The notes: generated by a model from the sequence alone, not told the origin. Shown: positions 1-5,664, counted from the first letter of the stretch. The stretch is 6,766 nt of DNA from an uncultured Paracoccaceae bacterium (GCA_937907485.1 CALESR010000324.1:1-6766); one strand, 5' to 3'. Translations and numbers: made by a program.

Positions 1-2
1 CC

Positions 3-650
3 AAGGCCGATCTCGGCGCTGAAAACGTCTCCGCCGTGCAAAAGGGCTGCCCGAACCTGGGCCGCCATATCGGCAACGTGAAGAGCTTTGGCGTGCCGGT
101 GGTCGTGGCGATCAACCACTTCTATTCCGACACCGACGCCGAGATTGCTGCGGTGAAGGCCTATGTCGCCGAGCAGGGCGCCGAGGCGATCCTGTGCAAG
201 CATTGGGCGCAGGGCAGCGCCGGCATCGAGGAACTGGCACGCAAGGTCGTGCAGATGGCGGAATCGGGCGCGGCGAGTTTTGCCCCGCTCTATCCTGATG
301 ACATGCCGCTGTTCCAGAAGCTGCAGACCATCGCCAAGCGGATCTATCACGCCGATGACGTGATCGCCGACAAGTCCATCCGCGACCAGCTCAAGACCTG
401 GGAAGCGGCGGGTTACGGTCATCTGCCGATCTGCGTCGCCAAGACGCAGTATTCCTTTACCACTGACCCCAGCGTGCGCGGTGCGCCGACCGGCCATACC
501 GTGCCGGTGCGCGAAGTGCGGCTGTCGGCGGGGGCCGGGTTTGTCGTGGCGATCTGCGGCGAGATCATGACGATGCCAGGCCTGCCCAAGGTGCCAGCGG
601 CGGAAACCATCCGCATCAACCATGATGGCCATGTCGAGGGGCTGTTCTGA
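3..650 (+). CDS. fhs: Formate-tetrahydrofolate ligase, C-terminal part (5' end outside window)
   Basis: This cytosolic enzyme joins formate to tetrahydrofolate at the cost of ATP, giving 10-formyl-tetrahydrofolate. About 215 residues are present, against a usual family length near 555, so only the C-terminal 40 percent is seen. The frame is open from base 3 and ends at TGA 648-650; the GTG at 36 is internal. Family-typical stretches are visible: the NxxxHIxNxxxFGVPVVVAIN segment near the start, the KTQYS block, the VREVRLSAGAGF block, the MTMPGLPKVPAA block close to the end, and the terminal GLF. No frame break or missing block is seen in the part available. folD follows 76 bases downstream on the same strand, which fits a one-carbon unit. 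The identification is firm; the missing N-terminus with the nucleotide-binding loop cannot be assessed. Confidence 0.96.
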   Translation, partial: KADLGAENVSAVQKGCPNLGRHIGNVKSFGVPVVVAINHFYSDTDAEIAAVKAYVAEQGAEAILCKHWAQGSAGIEELARKVVQMAESGAASFAPLYPDDMPLFQKLQTIAKRIYHADDVIADKSIRDQLKTWEAAGYGHLPICVAKTQYSFTTDPSVRGAPTGHTVPVREVRLSAGAGFVVAICGEIMTMPGLPKVPAAETIRINHDGHVEGLF

Positions 651-661
651 GATCGGCGGGT

Positions 662-685
662 GCGAGGGGGGCACGCCCTCCTCGC
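662..685. repeat. Perfect 10-bp-stem hairpin between fhs and folD
   Basis: Bases 662-671 (GCGAGGGGGG) pair with 676-685 (CCCTCCTCGC) around the tetraloop CACG, with a single G-T pair. No T-run follows directly; the nearest is TTTT at 701-704, 15 bases past the stem, so it is not a standard intrinsic terminator. It lies 12 bases after the fhs stop and 41 before the folD start. The hairpin followed by a 'ttttgggcaagatgaag' tail resembles, from memory, a dispersed intergenic repeat seen in Rhodobacterales genomes; this is recollection, not a search result. Likely roles are 3'-end protection of fhs mRNA or partial attenuation ahead of folD. Confidence 0.65.
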
Positions 686-714
686 GCTCGCCGGTGAGAA
701 TTTTGGGCAAGATG

Positions 715-720
715 AAGGGG
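715..720 (+). promoter_or_regulatory. Ribosome binding site that fixes the folD start
   Basis: AAGGGG at 715-720 is a good Shine-Dalgarno match, six bases before ATG 727. It favours 727 over the in-frame upstream ATGs at 622 (inside fhs) and 712, and over GTG 724, which is too close. The site sits in the 'caagatgaagggg' tail that follows the hairpin at 662-685. Confidence 0.7.
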
Positions 721-726
721 CGAGTG

Positions 727-1617
727 ATGGGTGCGGTAATCCTGGACGGCAAGGCATTTGCGGCCAAGGTGCGTGGGCAGGTGGCCGAGCATGTGGCGGC
801 GCTGAAGGCCGGGCACGGGTTGGTACCCGGACTGGCCGTTGTGTTGGTGGGCGAGGATCCGGCGTCGCAGGTTTACGTCCGCTCAAAGGGCAAGCAGACC
901 GTCGAGGTCGGCATGAACTCGTATGAGCACAAGCTGCCGGTTGACACGACCGAGGCCGATCTTCTGGCGCTGATCGCACGGCTTAACGCCGATCCGGCGG
1001 TGAACGGGATTCTGGTGCAACTGCCGCTGCCGAAACATCTGGACAGCGATCTGGTGATCAACAGCATCGATCCCGCCAAGGATGTGGACGGCTTCCATAT
1101 CTCGAACGTCGGGCTTCTGGGCACCGGGCAAAAGAGCATGGTGCCCTGTACGCCGCTTGGGTGCCTGATGATGCTGCGTGATCATCACGGGTCGCTTGCG
1201 GGGATGAATGCCGTGGTGGTGGGGCGCTCGAACATCGTCGGCAAGCCGATGGCACAACTGCTGCTGGGCGACAGCTGCACGGTGACCATCGCGCATTCGC
1301 GCACGAAGGACTTGGCGGCGGTTTGCCGGGGCGCAGATATTCTGGTGGCAGCGGTGGGTCGGCCCGAGATGATCCTCGGCGACTGGGTGAAACCCGGAGC
1401 AACGGTAATCGATGTTGGCATCAACCGCATTCAGCGCGGTGACAAGCCGGTGCTGGTAGGCGATGTTCACTTCGCTAGTGCGGCAGCGGTGGCAGGTGCG
1501 ATCACGCCGGTGCCGGGTGGGGTGGGGCCAATGACCATTGCCTGCCTCTTGGCCAATACGCTGACGGCGACCTGCCGGGCGCGTGGGCTGGACGAGCCGC
1601 AGGGGCTGACGGCTTGA
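727..1617 (+). CDS. folD: Bifunctional methylenetetrahydrofolate dehydrogenase / methenyltetrahydrofolate cyclohydrolase
   Basis: FolD oxidises 5,10-methylene-tetrahydrofolate with NADP and then hydrolyses the methenyl form to 10-formyl-tetrahydrofolate, reversibly, in the cytosol. With the start at ATG 727 the protein has 296 residues, normal for the family (about 280-300). Visible landmarks are the catalytic YVxxK block with Tyr50 and Lys54, the first family signature ending in NGILVQLPLP (residues 93-102, including Gln98), Asp121 in DVDGFH, the nucleotide-binding VVVGRSNIVGKP (163-174), and the second signature PGGVGPMT (263-270). These residue numbers coincide with the well-studied E. coli enzyme, which supports the chosen start. 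The frame is open upstream to 622 inside fhs, but that extension adds unconserved sequence. Together with fhs it interconverts formate and methylene-tetrahydrofolate. Nothing looks missing or damaged. Confidence 0.97.
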   Translation: MGAVILDGKAFAAKVRGQVAEHVAALKAGHGLVPGLAVVLVGEDPASQVYVRSKGKQTVEVGMNSYEHKLPVDTTEADLLALIARLNADPAVNGILVQLPLPKHLDSDLVINSIDPAKDVDGFHISNVGLLGTGQKSMVPCTPLGCLMMLRDHHGSLAGMNAVVVGRSNIVGKPMAQLLLGDSCTVTIAHSRTKDLAAVCRGADILVAAVGRPEMILGDWVKPGATVIDVGINRIQRGDKPVLVGDVHFASAAAVAGAITPVPGGVGPMTIACLLANTLTATCRARGLDEPQGLTA

Positions 1618-1621
1618 ACGG

Positions 1622-1650
1622 GTAGGGGTGCGTGCAAGCGCACACCCTAC
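1622..1650. terminator. Inverted repeat between convergent folD and SRPBCC genes, possible two-way terminator
   Basis: GTAGGG (1622-1627) and GTGCG (1628-1632) pair with CGCAC (1639-1643) and CCCTAC (1645-1650) around a six-base loop, with one bulged A at 1644. The eleven base pairs begin five bases after the folD stop and cover the last bases of the opposing SRPBCC gene, including its stop codon (1647-1649). Neither strand has a T-run after the stem, so it is not a canonical intrinsic terminator. Its place between convergent genes favours a role in ending or protecting both transcripts. Confidence 0.5.
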
Positions 1651-2111
1651 AGCTGCGCCTCCATCCGGGCATAGCTGGCTTCCATCCCGTGCTCCATGCC
1701 GGTTTGCAGCATGGTGTCCATTGTCACGGCCTCGGCCACCGACATCGTCATCACCATCCGGGTGCCGGTGCCGTCGGGCAAGAACAGCGTTTCGACCGTA
1801 TTGTCGGGCGTCTGGAACGGCAGGAACATGCGCTCGACATGCAGGATGCGGTGCGGCGGGTCGATCTCCAGCGTGTCGGCGGTCAGGTGGAATCCGCGCG
1901 AACCATCCGCTGCCACCCAGTCATAGCGAGTCTGCCCGCCGGGGCGCATGTCGATCTCGCAGCGGGTCATCTCCCAGCCGTCGGGGCCGGTCAGCCATTT
2001 TTGGACCAGAACGGGGTCGGTATGGGCGGCGAACACCCGGGCCGGGGACGCGGCGAAATGCCGGGTGACAACAGCGGTCGTCGGGCTGGTGCGTTCAAGG
2101 GTCAGGGGCAT
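1647..2111 (-). CDS. SRPBCC (AHSA1/START-like) domain protein
   Basis: The protein has 154 residues and is almost entirely one SRPBCC fold of the AHSA1-like (COG3832) type, a helix-grip barrel that binds hydrophobic ligands. Visible features are the opening strand and helix with RxFxASPARVFxAHTDP (residues 17-33), the W39-L-x-GP turn, the DMRPGG turn (54-59), alternating beta strands to about residue 124, and a closing amphipathic helix with GMEHGMEASYARM (138-150). It has no signal peptide or membrane segment, so it is probably cytosolic. The start at 2111 is supported by AAAGGA just upstream. It overlaps the preceding arsR-type gene by 17 bases, indicating co-transcription and probably coupled translation. 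ArsR regulators paired with AHSA1-like proteins are common in bacteria, but ligand and function are usually unknown, and nothing here settles them. Confidence 0.9.
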   Translation of the reverse strand: MPLTLERTSPTTAVVTRHFAASPARVFAAHTDPVLVQKWLTGPDGWEMTRCEIDMRPGGQTRYDWVAADGSRGFHLTADTLEIDPPHRILHVERMFLPFQTPDNTVETLFLPDGTGTRMVMTMSVAEAVTMDTMLQTGMEHGMEASYARMEAQL

Positions 2112-2427
2112 TGGCAGTCCTTTCGAGCAGTGCGTCCAGGCGCGAATAACTGGCTTCCAGATGGCGTTCCAACTCGCTGACCCAGCGGCGCACCGGGGTC
2201 AGTGCGGCGGCGTTCAACCGACAAGGGCGGCGCGTGCCATCGATTCGCCTTTCGATCAGGCCAGCGGTTTCCAGCACCTTGAGATGGCGCGAGATCGCCG
2301 GCTGGCTGATCGGAAAAAGCGCGGCGAGATCGTTGACGCTGGCTTCGCTCTGGGCCAGCCGGTCAAGAATTGCCAGCCGAGTCGGATCAGAGAGGGCGGC
2401 AAAGGTGGCGGGGAGGGGGGCGGACAG
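2095..2427 (-). CDS. ArsR-type winged-helix regulator, probable CTG start
   Basis: Read from CTG at 2427 the protein has 110 residues, usual for ArsR-type repressors. Residues 6-25 carry the family opening PATFAALSDPTRLAILDRLA. The recognition-helix region PISQPAISRHLKMLE (39-53) is followed by AGLIERRIDGTRRPCRL, a typical beta wing, then a long C-terminal helix. The metal-binding ELCVCDL motif is absent and only Cys69 is present, so this is likely a non-metal subgroup member. There is no in-frame ATG or GTG before Met51, which lies past the recognition helix and cannot be the true start. CTG 2427 has GGAG at 2438-2435, seven bases upstream, and a TATAAT box further up. The alternative is a start at ATG 2440 with one extra G in the G6 tract at 2415-2420. 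It overlaps the SRPBCC gene by 17 bases and probably represses its own operon. Confidence 0.85.
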   Translation of the reverse strand: MSAPLPATFAALSDPTRLAILDRLAQSEASVNDLAALFPISQPAISRHLKVLETAGLIERRIDGTRRPCRLNAAALTPVRRWVSELERHLEASYSRLDALLERTANAPDP

Positions 2428-2434
2428 GGCGATT

Positions 2435-2438
2435 CTCC
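2435..2438 (-). promoter_or_regulatory. Shine-Dalgarno site that supports the CTG start of the ArsR gene
   Basis: On the minus strand GGAG (2438 to 2435) stands seven bases before CTG 2427, an ideal distance. The GG of this site is shared with the out-of-frame ATG at 2440, which has no good ribosome binding site of its own. This is the main evidence for a CTG start. Confidence 0.5.
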
Positions 2439-2446
2439 ATAACTCA

Positions 2447-2480
2447 GATATTATATAACAAGATACGCATGCTCCGTCGA
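2447..2480 (-). promoter_or_regulatory. Promoter of the ArsR-SRPBCC unit with possible operator
   Basis: On the minus strand a perfect TATAAT (2455 to 2450) lies in an AT-rich island that stands out from the surrounding GC-rich DNA. A weaker -35-like TCGACG (2480 to 2475, four of six matches) is 19 bases upstream. Transcription would start near 2444, giving a leader of only about 16 bases to CTG 2427. The box lies inside GTTATATAATATC (2459 to 2447), a near-palindrome with the perfect core TTATATAA. Since ArsR-type repressors commonly bind dyads over their own promoters, this may be the operator. The -10 box is seen directly; the operator role is inferred. Confidence 0.6.
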
Positions 2481-2488
2481 GTGTGCTT

Positions 2489-2929
2489 TCAGCTCGCCTC
2501 GACCGGAATCATCGTGCCCTGCAGCAGCGCGACGGATTTGCGCGCTGCCCCGGTCAGCGCAAAGACCTCGGCTGTGACGATGGTCAGCCGGCGGCCTGCG
2601 CGGACCACGCGGCCCTCGGCCTCCAGCGCGTCGCCAACGGCGGGGGCCAGAAGATTGATCTTCATCTCGACCGTCATCACCTCGGCCTCGGCAGACATCA
2701 GCGACAGCGCGGCATAGCCTGCCGCGGAATCCCCCAACGTGAAGGCGAGACCGGCATGAGCTGCGCCATGTTGTTGCAACAGGTGCTGCGCGATGTCGGC
2801 GCGGATCACGCAATGCCCCGGCGACAGCCTGACCAGTTGTGCGCCCATCGTCACCATCATCGACTGCCGGGTGAAGCTGTTGCGCACACGATCCTCGGTG
2901 GCGGCAAAATCGGGGAAGGTTATGGTCAT
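2489..2929 (-). CDS. PaaI-family hotdog-fold thioesterase
   Basis: This 146-residue protein is a single hotdog domain of the PaaI type, which hydrolyses acyl- or aryl-CoA thioesters in the cytosol, usually as a tetramer. The active-site stretch is visible at residues 53-73: QHGAAHAGLAFTLGDSAAGY, with His54-Gly55 and Asp67 in the positions of the PaaI catalytic histidine/glycine and aspartate. The strands VEMKINLLAPAVGDALEAEG (about 104-123) form the usual following part. The frame is open to GTG 2980, adding 17 residues, but ATG 2929 has GGAG five bases upstream and begins where the family's sequence begins. It is divergent from the lytTR gene across about 76 bases and lies upstream of, and on the same strand as, the ArsR unit, which has its own promoter. 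The substrate cannot be told; a phenylacetate role is not implied by the context. Confidence 0.88.
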   Translation of the reverse strand: MTITFPDFAATEDRVRNSFTRQSMMVTMGAQLVRLSPGHCVIRADIAQHLLQQHGAAHAGLAFTLGDSAAGYAALSLMSAEAEVMTVEMKINLLAPAVGDALEAEGRVVRAGRRLTIVTAEVFALTGAARKSVALLQGTMIPVEAS

Positions 2930-2948
2930 GCGGACTCCGGATTCGGGG

Positions 2949-2977
2949 TTGTAAAGGTTAACGCAGAATCGCTTAAT
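2949..2977 (+). promoter_or_regulatory. Candidate promoter of the lytTR gene
   Basis: In the 76-base divergent gap, TTGTAA (2949-2954) and CTTAAT (2972-2977) are separated by 17 bases, each with four of six matches to the sigma-70 consensus. Transcription would begin near 2984, about 22 bases before ATG 3006. An alternative is TTAACG (2958-2963) with GATAAA (2982-2987). The gap is AT-richer than its flanks. No comparably spaced pair was found for the thioesterase on the other strand. Confidence 0.3.
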
Positions 2978-3005
2978 CACGGATAAAGGCGAGCCGAATC
3001 AAACC

Positions 3006-3824
3006 ATGACAGCCCATCAGCGAAATAACCTGTCCGCATTGTCCCTCTGGACCAATCCGTTGCGTTCATTGTTGCAGATCTGGGCGATGACCTCGCTCGG
3101 ACTGGGGGCGGTCGGGCCTTTCGGGTCGTTCCTTGGCATCGGTTTTTTCGAGAGAACGCTGTATTGGGGCGCGGTTGTCGGCGCGTCGATTCTTCTGGCC
3201 TCGGCGCTGCGCCGGGCGGCGCTGATGCTGGTTGGGCGAGGGCGGCCCCCGTTCGTTGTCGACGCGATAGCGACACCGTCGATGGTGGTATTGTATTCGC
3301 CTTCGCTGTTCTATTTCAATCAGGTGGTGTTCGACCGGGTCGAAATTCAGGGCGAGTTGCCGTTCTCGCTGCTGCAGACTGCGGCGATAGTGCTGGTGGT
3401 GACGCTGATACTGATCGCCGTGCGCGAGGTTTTCCGCCTGCATGGATCGGGCGTGCAACCGGTTTCGTGGACAACGGCCAAACAAGCTTCCGGCGCCGCA
3501 CCGCAGAGTCCCCTGATCGCCAGATTGCCCGAGGAGCTGCGCGGCGAGGTGCAACTGATCTCGGGCGCCGATCACTATGTCGAAGTACGCACCAATCGCG
3601 GCGTCGGCTCGGTCTTGCTGCGCTTTTCCGATGCGGTGCGCGAATTGGGCGACCATCCGGGGGTCCGGGTTCATCGCTCGCATTGGGTGGCGGATTGCGC
3701 CGTCGCCGGGGTGCAGCGCGACGGGTCGCGCTGGTTGGTTGTGCTGCGTTGCGGTGAAAAAATCCCGGTCAGCCGTTCTCAGACAGAGGCCGTTCTGGCG
3801 CGCTGGGGTCGGCTCAGCGGATGA
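3006..3824 (+). CDS. Membrane-anchored LytTR-family transcriptional regulator
   Basis: The protein has 272 residues. The N-terminal half holds about four hydrophobic membrane segments, near residues 21-46, 51-68, 84-108 and 119-138. A polar linker (about 145-170) leads to a C-terminal LytTR DNA-binding domain (about 172-266). LytTR hallmarks are ISGADHYVEVRT (185-196), SVLLRFSDAVREL (202-214), VRVHRSHWV (220-228), and the closing KIPVSRSQTEAV (252-263). There is no receiver domain, so it is not a standard two-component response regulator; the membrane part is the likely sensor or anchor. The Shine-Dalgarno before ATG 3006 is weak, but a later start would cut into the first membrane segment. 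It is divergent from the thioesterase and its last 11 bases overlap the convergent ATPase gene. The signal and target genes are unknown. Confidence 0.88.
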   Translation: MTAHQRNNLSALSLWTNPLRSLLQIWAMTSLGLGAVGPFGSFLGIGFFERTLYWGAVVGASILLASALRRAALMLVGRGRPPFVVDAIATPSMVVLYSPSLFYFNQVVFDRVEIQGELPFSLLQTAAIVLVVTLILIAVREVFRLHGSGVQPVSWTTAKQASGAAPQSPLIARLPEELRGEVQLISGADHYVEVRTNRGVGSVLLRFSDAVRELGDHPGVRVHRSHWVADCAVAGVQRDGSRWLVVLRCGEKIPVSRSQTEAVLARWGRLSG

Positions 3825-5133
3825 TTTCTTCCTCGTGCACGAACATGTTCGACCACGCGCGGTCGATCAGTTCGGGCGACATGTGATAAGGTTTGCCCTC
3901 GAAATCGCAAATCGCGATCATCTGGTCGATCAAGAATACCGGCTGATAGTTCGAATAGATGTTGCCGATGGTTGGATATTTGGCCTGCAACAGGTGGATC
4001 AGTGCATCTTCATTCAGTGGCATGCGGCGTTTGCGGGCTACGAGGGCGAAAATCTTCAAGAAATCGGCCTGATTCGGGCCGTCGATCTTGATCTTGAAGA
4101 AGATCCGCCGCAGAGCGGCTTGGTCAAAGATCGAATTCGGGTGGAAGTTGGTTGAAAAGATCACCAGCGTGTCGAAGGGCACGATGAATTTCTCGCCCGA
4201 GATCAGCGAGAGGATGTCATAGTTCATCTCGAGCGGGACAATCCAGCGGTTGACCAGCGCCTGCGGCGGTTCCTCCTGACGGCCAAGGTCGTCGACGATG
4301 AACACCCCGCCCATTGCCTTGAACTGCAAGGGCGCCTGATAGGTGCGCGACACCGAGTTGTATTTCAGCTCCAGCATTTCCAGCTTTAACTCGCCGCCGG
4401 TAATGACGGTGGGTCGTTCGCACAGGACATAGCGCGGGTCGTGGCGGTGGCTTGACAGCCGCAGCTGGCTGCCCTGCGGAACATGCCCTTCGACCCTGCG
4501 GTGCACGATCGGATCAAAGACCGAAATGACCTGTCCGGAATGCACCACGGCATGCGGCACAAAGACCTGATCGCCCATCGCGTCGCGGATTCCGTTGGAA
4601 ATCGAGGATTTCCCGTTGCCCGGCGGGCCATACATCAGGATCGAGCGCCCAGAGGTCACTGCCGGGCCCAGATCGGCCAGCAGCCCCTCTGGCAGGATCA
4701 GGTCCCCCATAGCAGAGACCAGTTGGTCGCGGGTGATCTTGACGTTGCGGATCGATTGGCGGCGGATCTGCTGGGCATAGGTATCCAGCGGCACCGGCAT
4801 CGCGCCATAATATTCCGAGATCGCCAGCGCCTGCTGCGCGCGCTGGCGCCCGGCGTCGGTCAACTGGAACCCCATCTCAGACGATTGGGCCGTGGCGTGC
4901 AGCGTGCCCATCGCCTCGATCAAATGCTCGCCACGGGCGGAATCGATAAGTTGCTGCATCTGGGCAAAGGACAGGCAGACAATGCGCGCCAGTTCCGAGA
5001 TCAGGTTCAGCGAGGTGCGGAACATGGTCTTGAGCAGGATGTCGCGCATCAGCGTCAGCGACAGCCCTGTCTCGTCGAGAGAGGTGGGCGGCGGGGGGGG
5101 CTGGATTCGCGAGAGGGTGGTGATCTCGTTCAT
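3814..5133 (-). CDS. AAA+ ATPase linked to the tad/Flp pilus cluster
   Basis: The protein has 439 residues and no signal or membrane segment. Residues about 30-102 look like a helical winged-helix-type domain ending in GFQLTDAGRQRAQQAL. The ATPase core has Walker A GPPGNGKSS (169-177), Walker B GGVFIVDD (275-282, with Asp-Asp rather than the common Asp-Glu), a sensor-1-like STN (327-329) and Arg342/Arg343 as possible arginine fingers. Walker A and B are about 100 residues apart, longer than in many AAA+ proteins, implying an insertion. It is unlike TadA, the secretion-type pilus motor, and unlike the MinD-like TadZ. It starts 21 bases after the prepilin peptidase gene, and I recall similar ATPases following tad genes in other Rhodobacteraceae. 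An accessory role in pilus assembly or regulation is inference. A C8 tract near the start encodes the run of five prolines at 12-16. Confidence 0.85.
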   Translation of the reverse strand: MNEITTLSRIQPPPPPTSLDETGLSLTLMRDILLKTMFRTSLNLISELARIVCLSFAQMQQLIDSARGEHLIEAMGTLHATAQSSEMGFQLTDAGRQRAQQALAISEYYGAMPVPLDTYAQQIRRQSIRNVKITRDQLVSAMGDLILPEGLLADLGPAVTSGRSILMYGPPGNGKSSISNGIRDAMGDQVFVPHAVVHSGQVISVFDPIVHRRVEGHVPQGSQLRLSSHRHDPRYVLCERPTVITGGELKLEMLELKYNSVSRTYQAPLQFKAMGGVFIVDDLGRQEEPPQALVNRWIVPLEMNYDILSLISGEKFIVPFDTLVIFSTNFHPNSIFDQAALRRIFFKIKIDGPNQADFLKIFALVARKRRMPLNEDALIHLLQAKYPTIGNIYSNYQPVFLIDQMIAICDFEGKPYHMSPELIDRAWSNMFVHEEEIIR

Positions 5134-5154
5134 GACGGACTCGATTGTTGGGCG

Positions 5155-5655
5155 TCAGCTTCCGTAGATGCTCGCCAAAACAAGATAAAAGATTAACGTC
5201 GGGCCGAGCGCGAGGCCAAAAGGGAACTCCGCGCGTTCCCAACTGACCCAGTCGGGAGTGGCGCGGCGCACTGCAGGAATCGCGCGCAGAAGCCGATGCA
5301 CGATAAAGGCGGCAATCGCCACGGCACTGAGCAGCACGAGGAATAGCCGCATGTCACCCAGCGCAACAAAAGGCGCCATCGCAGCCGCGAATTTCGCGTC
5401 GCCGGCGCCAAAGCCGCCCGTCATCGACAGCACAAAGCCGACCACTAGCACCACGGCAAAGTTCAGCCACGACCAGCCCCAGACTGCCAGTGGCAGGGTC
5501 AGCGCGCCAACAATGGCGTAGCCGATCAGCAGTGCCAGAACGGCTTTGTTGGGAATGCGCATCGTCGTCAGGTCGGTCCAGGCGACGATCAGCGAAATCG
5601 GCCCTGCAAAGGCCAGCAGCCACAGCGCGGCATGCGCGGATTGTGTCATCATCAT
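5155..5655 (-). CDS. A24-family prepilin peptidase, TadV/CpaA type
   Basis: This inner-membrane aspartyl protease should cut the leader peptide from Flp prepilins and pseudopilins at the cytoplasmic face. It has 166 residues, the short form typical of TadV/CpaA: it lacks the N-terminal methyltransferase region and zinc-cysteine motif of PilD-type enzymes. Both catalytic aspartates are visible, Asp28 in WTDLTTMRIPN and Asp86 in the GxGD motif (GFGAGDAK, 81-88). Hydrophobic segments lie near residues 9-26, 38-58, 62-79, 104-120 and 146-163. Three ATG codons in a row (5655, 5652, 5649) are possible starts; GGGGG at 5663-5659 suits the second or third best, a difference of one or two residues. 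It begins nine bases after the TPR lipoprotein gene stops, so the two are surely co-transcribed. Confidence 0.93.
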   Translation of the reverse strand: MMMTQSAHAALWLLAFAGPISLIVAWTDLTTMRIPNKAVLALLIGYAIVGALTLPLAVWGWSWLNFAVVLVVGFVLSMTGGFGAGDAKFAAAMAPFVALGDMRLFLVLLSAVAIAAFIVHRLLRAIPAVRRATPDWVSWERAEFPFGLALGPTLIFYLVLASIYGS

Positions 5656-5664
5656 CGGCCCCCG

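Noticed and set aside
419..979. Long open frame on the minus strand across the end of fhs and start of folD
   Set aside because: It is antisense to two firmly identified genes and its translation is rich in Arg, Pro and Ser with no recognisable domain, as expected from GC-rich shadow frames.
883..1470. 195-codon minus-strand open frame inside folD
   Set aside because: It lies wholly within folD, has His/Arg/Gln-rich low-complexity content and no domain or ribosome binding site.
1632..2442. Two long plus-strand open frames opposite the SRPBCC and ArsR genes
   Set aside because: The minus-strand products match known families end to end; the plus-strand frames show no domain and only shadow-type composition.
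2476..2503. Inverted repeat GTCGAG / CTCGAC after the thioesterase stop, considered as a terminator
   Set aside because: The stem is only six pairs with a 16-base loop and no T-run, and it overlaps the possible -35 region of the ArsR promoter.
2916..2960. AAGGTTA repeated at 2916-2922 and 2954-2960, considered as a LytTR binding site
   Set aside because: LytTR sites are usually two direct repeats separated by about 12-13 bases and fit a different consensus; the 38-base spacing and poor match make chance more likely.
2930..2980. Longer thioesterase reading frame starting at GTG 2980
   Set aside because: The extra 17 residues have no family match, and ATG 2929 has a good Shine-Dalgarno at a proper distance.
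4483..5196. 237-codon plus-strand open frame opposite the AAA+ ATPase
   Set aside because: The opposite strand carries intact Walker motifs over this interval; the plus-strand product is Arg/His/Gln-rich with no family features.
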